The notes under the pieces: model-generated
The model's input: the letters and a program-made list of their open reading frames with translations, nothing else
Database searches by the model: none
Told to the model about the DNA's origin: nothing
Position numbers and translations under genes: made by a program
NCBI RefSeq assembly: GCF_032118995.1
Contig: NC_092655.1
Span: 10,779,917-10,843,916 of the forward strand
DNA: 64,000 bases
Origin: Asterias amurensis
Taxonomy: Eukaryota > Echinodermata > Asteroidea > Forcipulatida > Asteriidae
Direction: 5' to 3'
Shown: positions 63,132 through 64,000 of the stretch, in pieces
Numbering within the stretch: the stretch's first letter is position 1
How the letters are laid out: each line of letters begins with the position of its first letter

Positions 63132-63509
63132 AGGCAGTGGACACTATTGGTAATTACTCAAAATAATTATTAGCACAAAACCTTACTTGGCAACAAGTAA
63201 TGGGGAGAGGTTGATAGTATACAACATTGTGAGAAACGGCTCCCTCTGAAGTGGAGTAGTTTTCGAGAAAGAAGTAATTTTCCGCGAATTTGATTTCGAG
63301 ACCTCAGATTTAGAACTTGAGGTCTCGAAATCAAGCATCTGAAAGCACACAACTTCGTGTGATCAGGGTGTTTTCTTCTTTCATTATTATCTCGCAACTT
63401 CGATGACCAATTGAGCTCAAATTTTCACAGGTTTTTTATTTTATGCATATGTTGAGATACAGCAAGTGGGAAGACTGGTCTTTGACAATTACCAATAGTG
63501 TCCAGGGTC
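63132..63509 (+). mobile_element. Intact 378-bp TTAA-flanked MITE
   Basis: The termini share TGGACACTATTGGTAATT in inverted orientation, with TTAA at 63128-63131 and 63510-63513. A central palindrome (cgagacctcagattt facing gaacttgaggtctcg) is present. This is the reference copy for 8037/11803, 41045 and 53310. Confidence 0.95.
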
Positions 63510-63513
63510 TTAA

Positions 63514-64000
63514 AAGTCAACCAGTATTATGTAGGATTGCGTAATGCATCCAACAAACAGCACAACTCTCTGAAGCATACAAACTTGTTGCAAGTTTCCT
63601 TAATGATGATACCTCATTGCAAGAGCTTTAGATTTATCTAAACTGTATCATTCATTATCAAATGCATAATGTCAACAAGATGCAAACTTGGTTAAAAAAC
63701 AAGGCAAAATGTGACCACAGTTAAAAATGGTGGGAACCTATATCTATCATTAGCTTATATATCATCCAAGAGTTGTTACATTATTATCCCTAACACTGGT
63801 GTTCACTTTGAGAATCAAATGGCAAACCGGCCCCCAAAAAGTGTAGTTCGTGAAGAGTGCTCATCAGGTACCTTTTGTTTAAAAGATACACTTGCTATGC
63901 ATTTTTCTGCATAGCAGTTGTATAACATTTAGTACAAATTCAGTTAATTTACATATAATGAATTGCTAAGCAAATGCAGAAAATGCCTTAGCAGTTCAAA
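63514..64000. other. Window end, nothing recognised
   Basis: Non-coding DNA. It is presumably still intron or 5' flank of the minus-strand ABLIM-like gene. Confidence 0.4.

Overview
The window is animal nuclear DNA, most likely from an echinoderm or a close deuterostome relative. It has spliced genes with GT-AG introns, AT-rich non-coding DNA, tRNA-derived SINEs with a (ATT)n tail, many TTAA-flanked fold-back MITEs and several satellite arrays. The echinoderm call rests on remembered repeat style, not on a search. Most long open frames in 1-7571 and 12370-13620 are repeat artefacts.

Layout. 1-7571: about 23 tandem monomers of a ~325-bp satellite with higher-order structure and a TGACGTCA motif in nearly every monomer. 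8037-11803: a TTAA-flanked MITE split by a 3.4-kb TTAA-flanked element (8237-11637), which holds a broken RNase-H/DDE-like gene. 12147-14030: a diverged tandem repeat interrupted by a ~1.2-kb microsatellite built from (ATT)n, (GTTATT)n and (GTGATT)n. 14.3-18.1 kb: small exon-like pieces, a 245-bp duplication and a broken tyrosine recombinase gene on the minus strand. 18.5-20.65 kb: a ~207-bp tandem array. 21.24-26.36 kb: a large inverted array of ~215-bp monomers that fold back on each other around 24572/24573.

Genes. Gene 1 (+, 26388-37976) is a complete 12-exon CCDC149 orthologue, 659 aa; the splice phases fit throughout, and its ATG lies about 30 bp from the inverted array. Gene 2 (+, 42055-45568) is a two-exon, 237-aa unrecognised protein with a weak resemblance to caspase-fold proteins. 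Gene 3 (-, 61186 down to 53035) is the 3' end of an actin-binding LIM/dematin-type gene: six coding exons ending in a villin headpiece. Its 5' part, including any LIM domains, lies beyond base 64000. One of its exon starts has been amplified into eight ~117-bp tandem copies, each with a 3' splice site.

The three genes show no pathway link. CCDC149 has no well-established function, and the ABLIM-like product should bind F-actin. Introns and intergenic spaces carry a Harbinger-like MITE, several fold-back elements, SINEs and minisatellites. No CRISPR array, functional rRNA or functional tRNA gene was seen.
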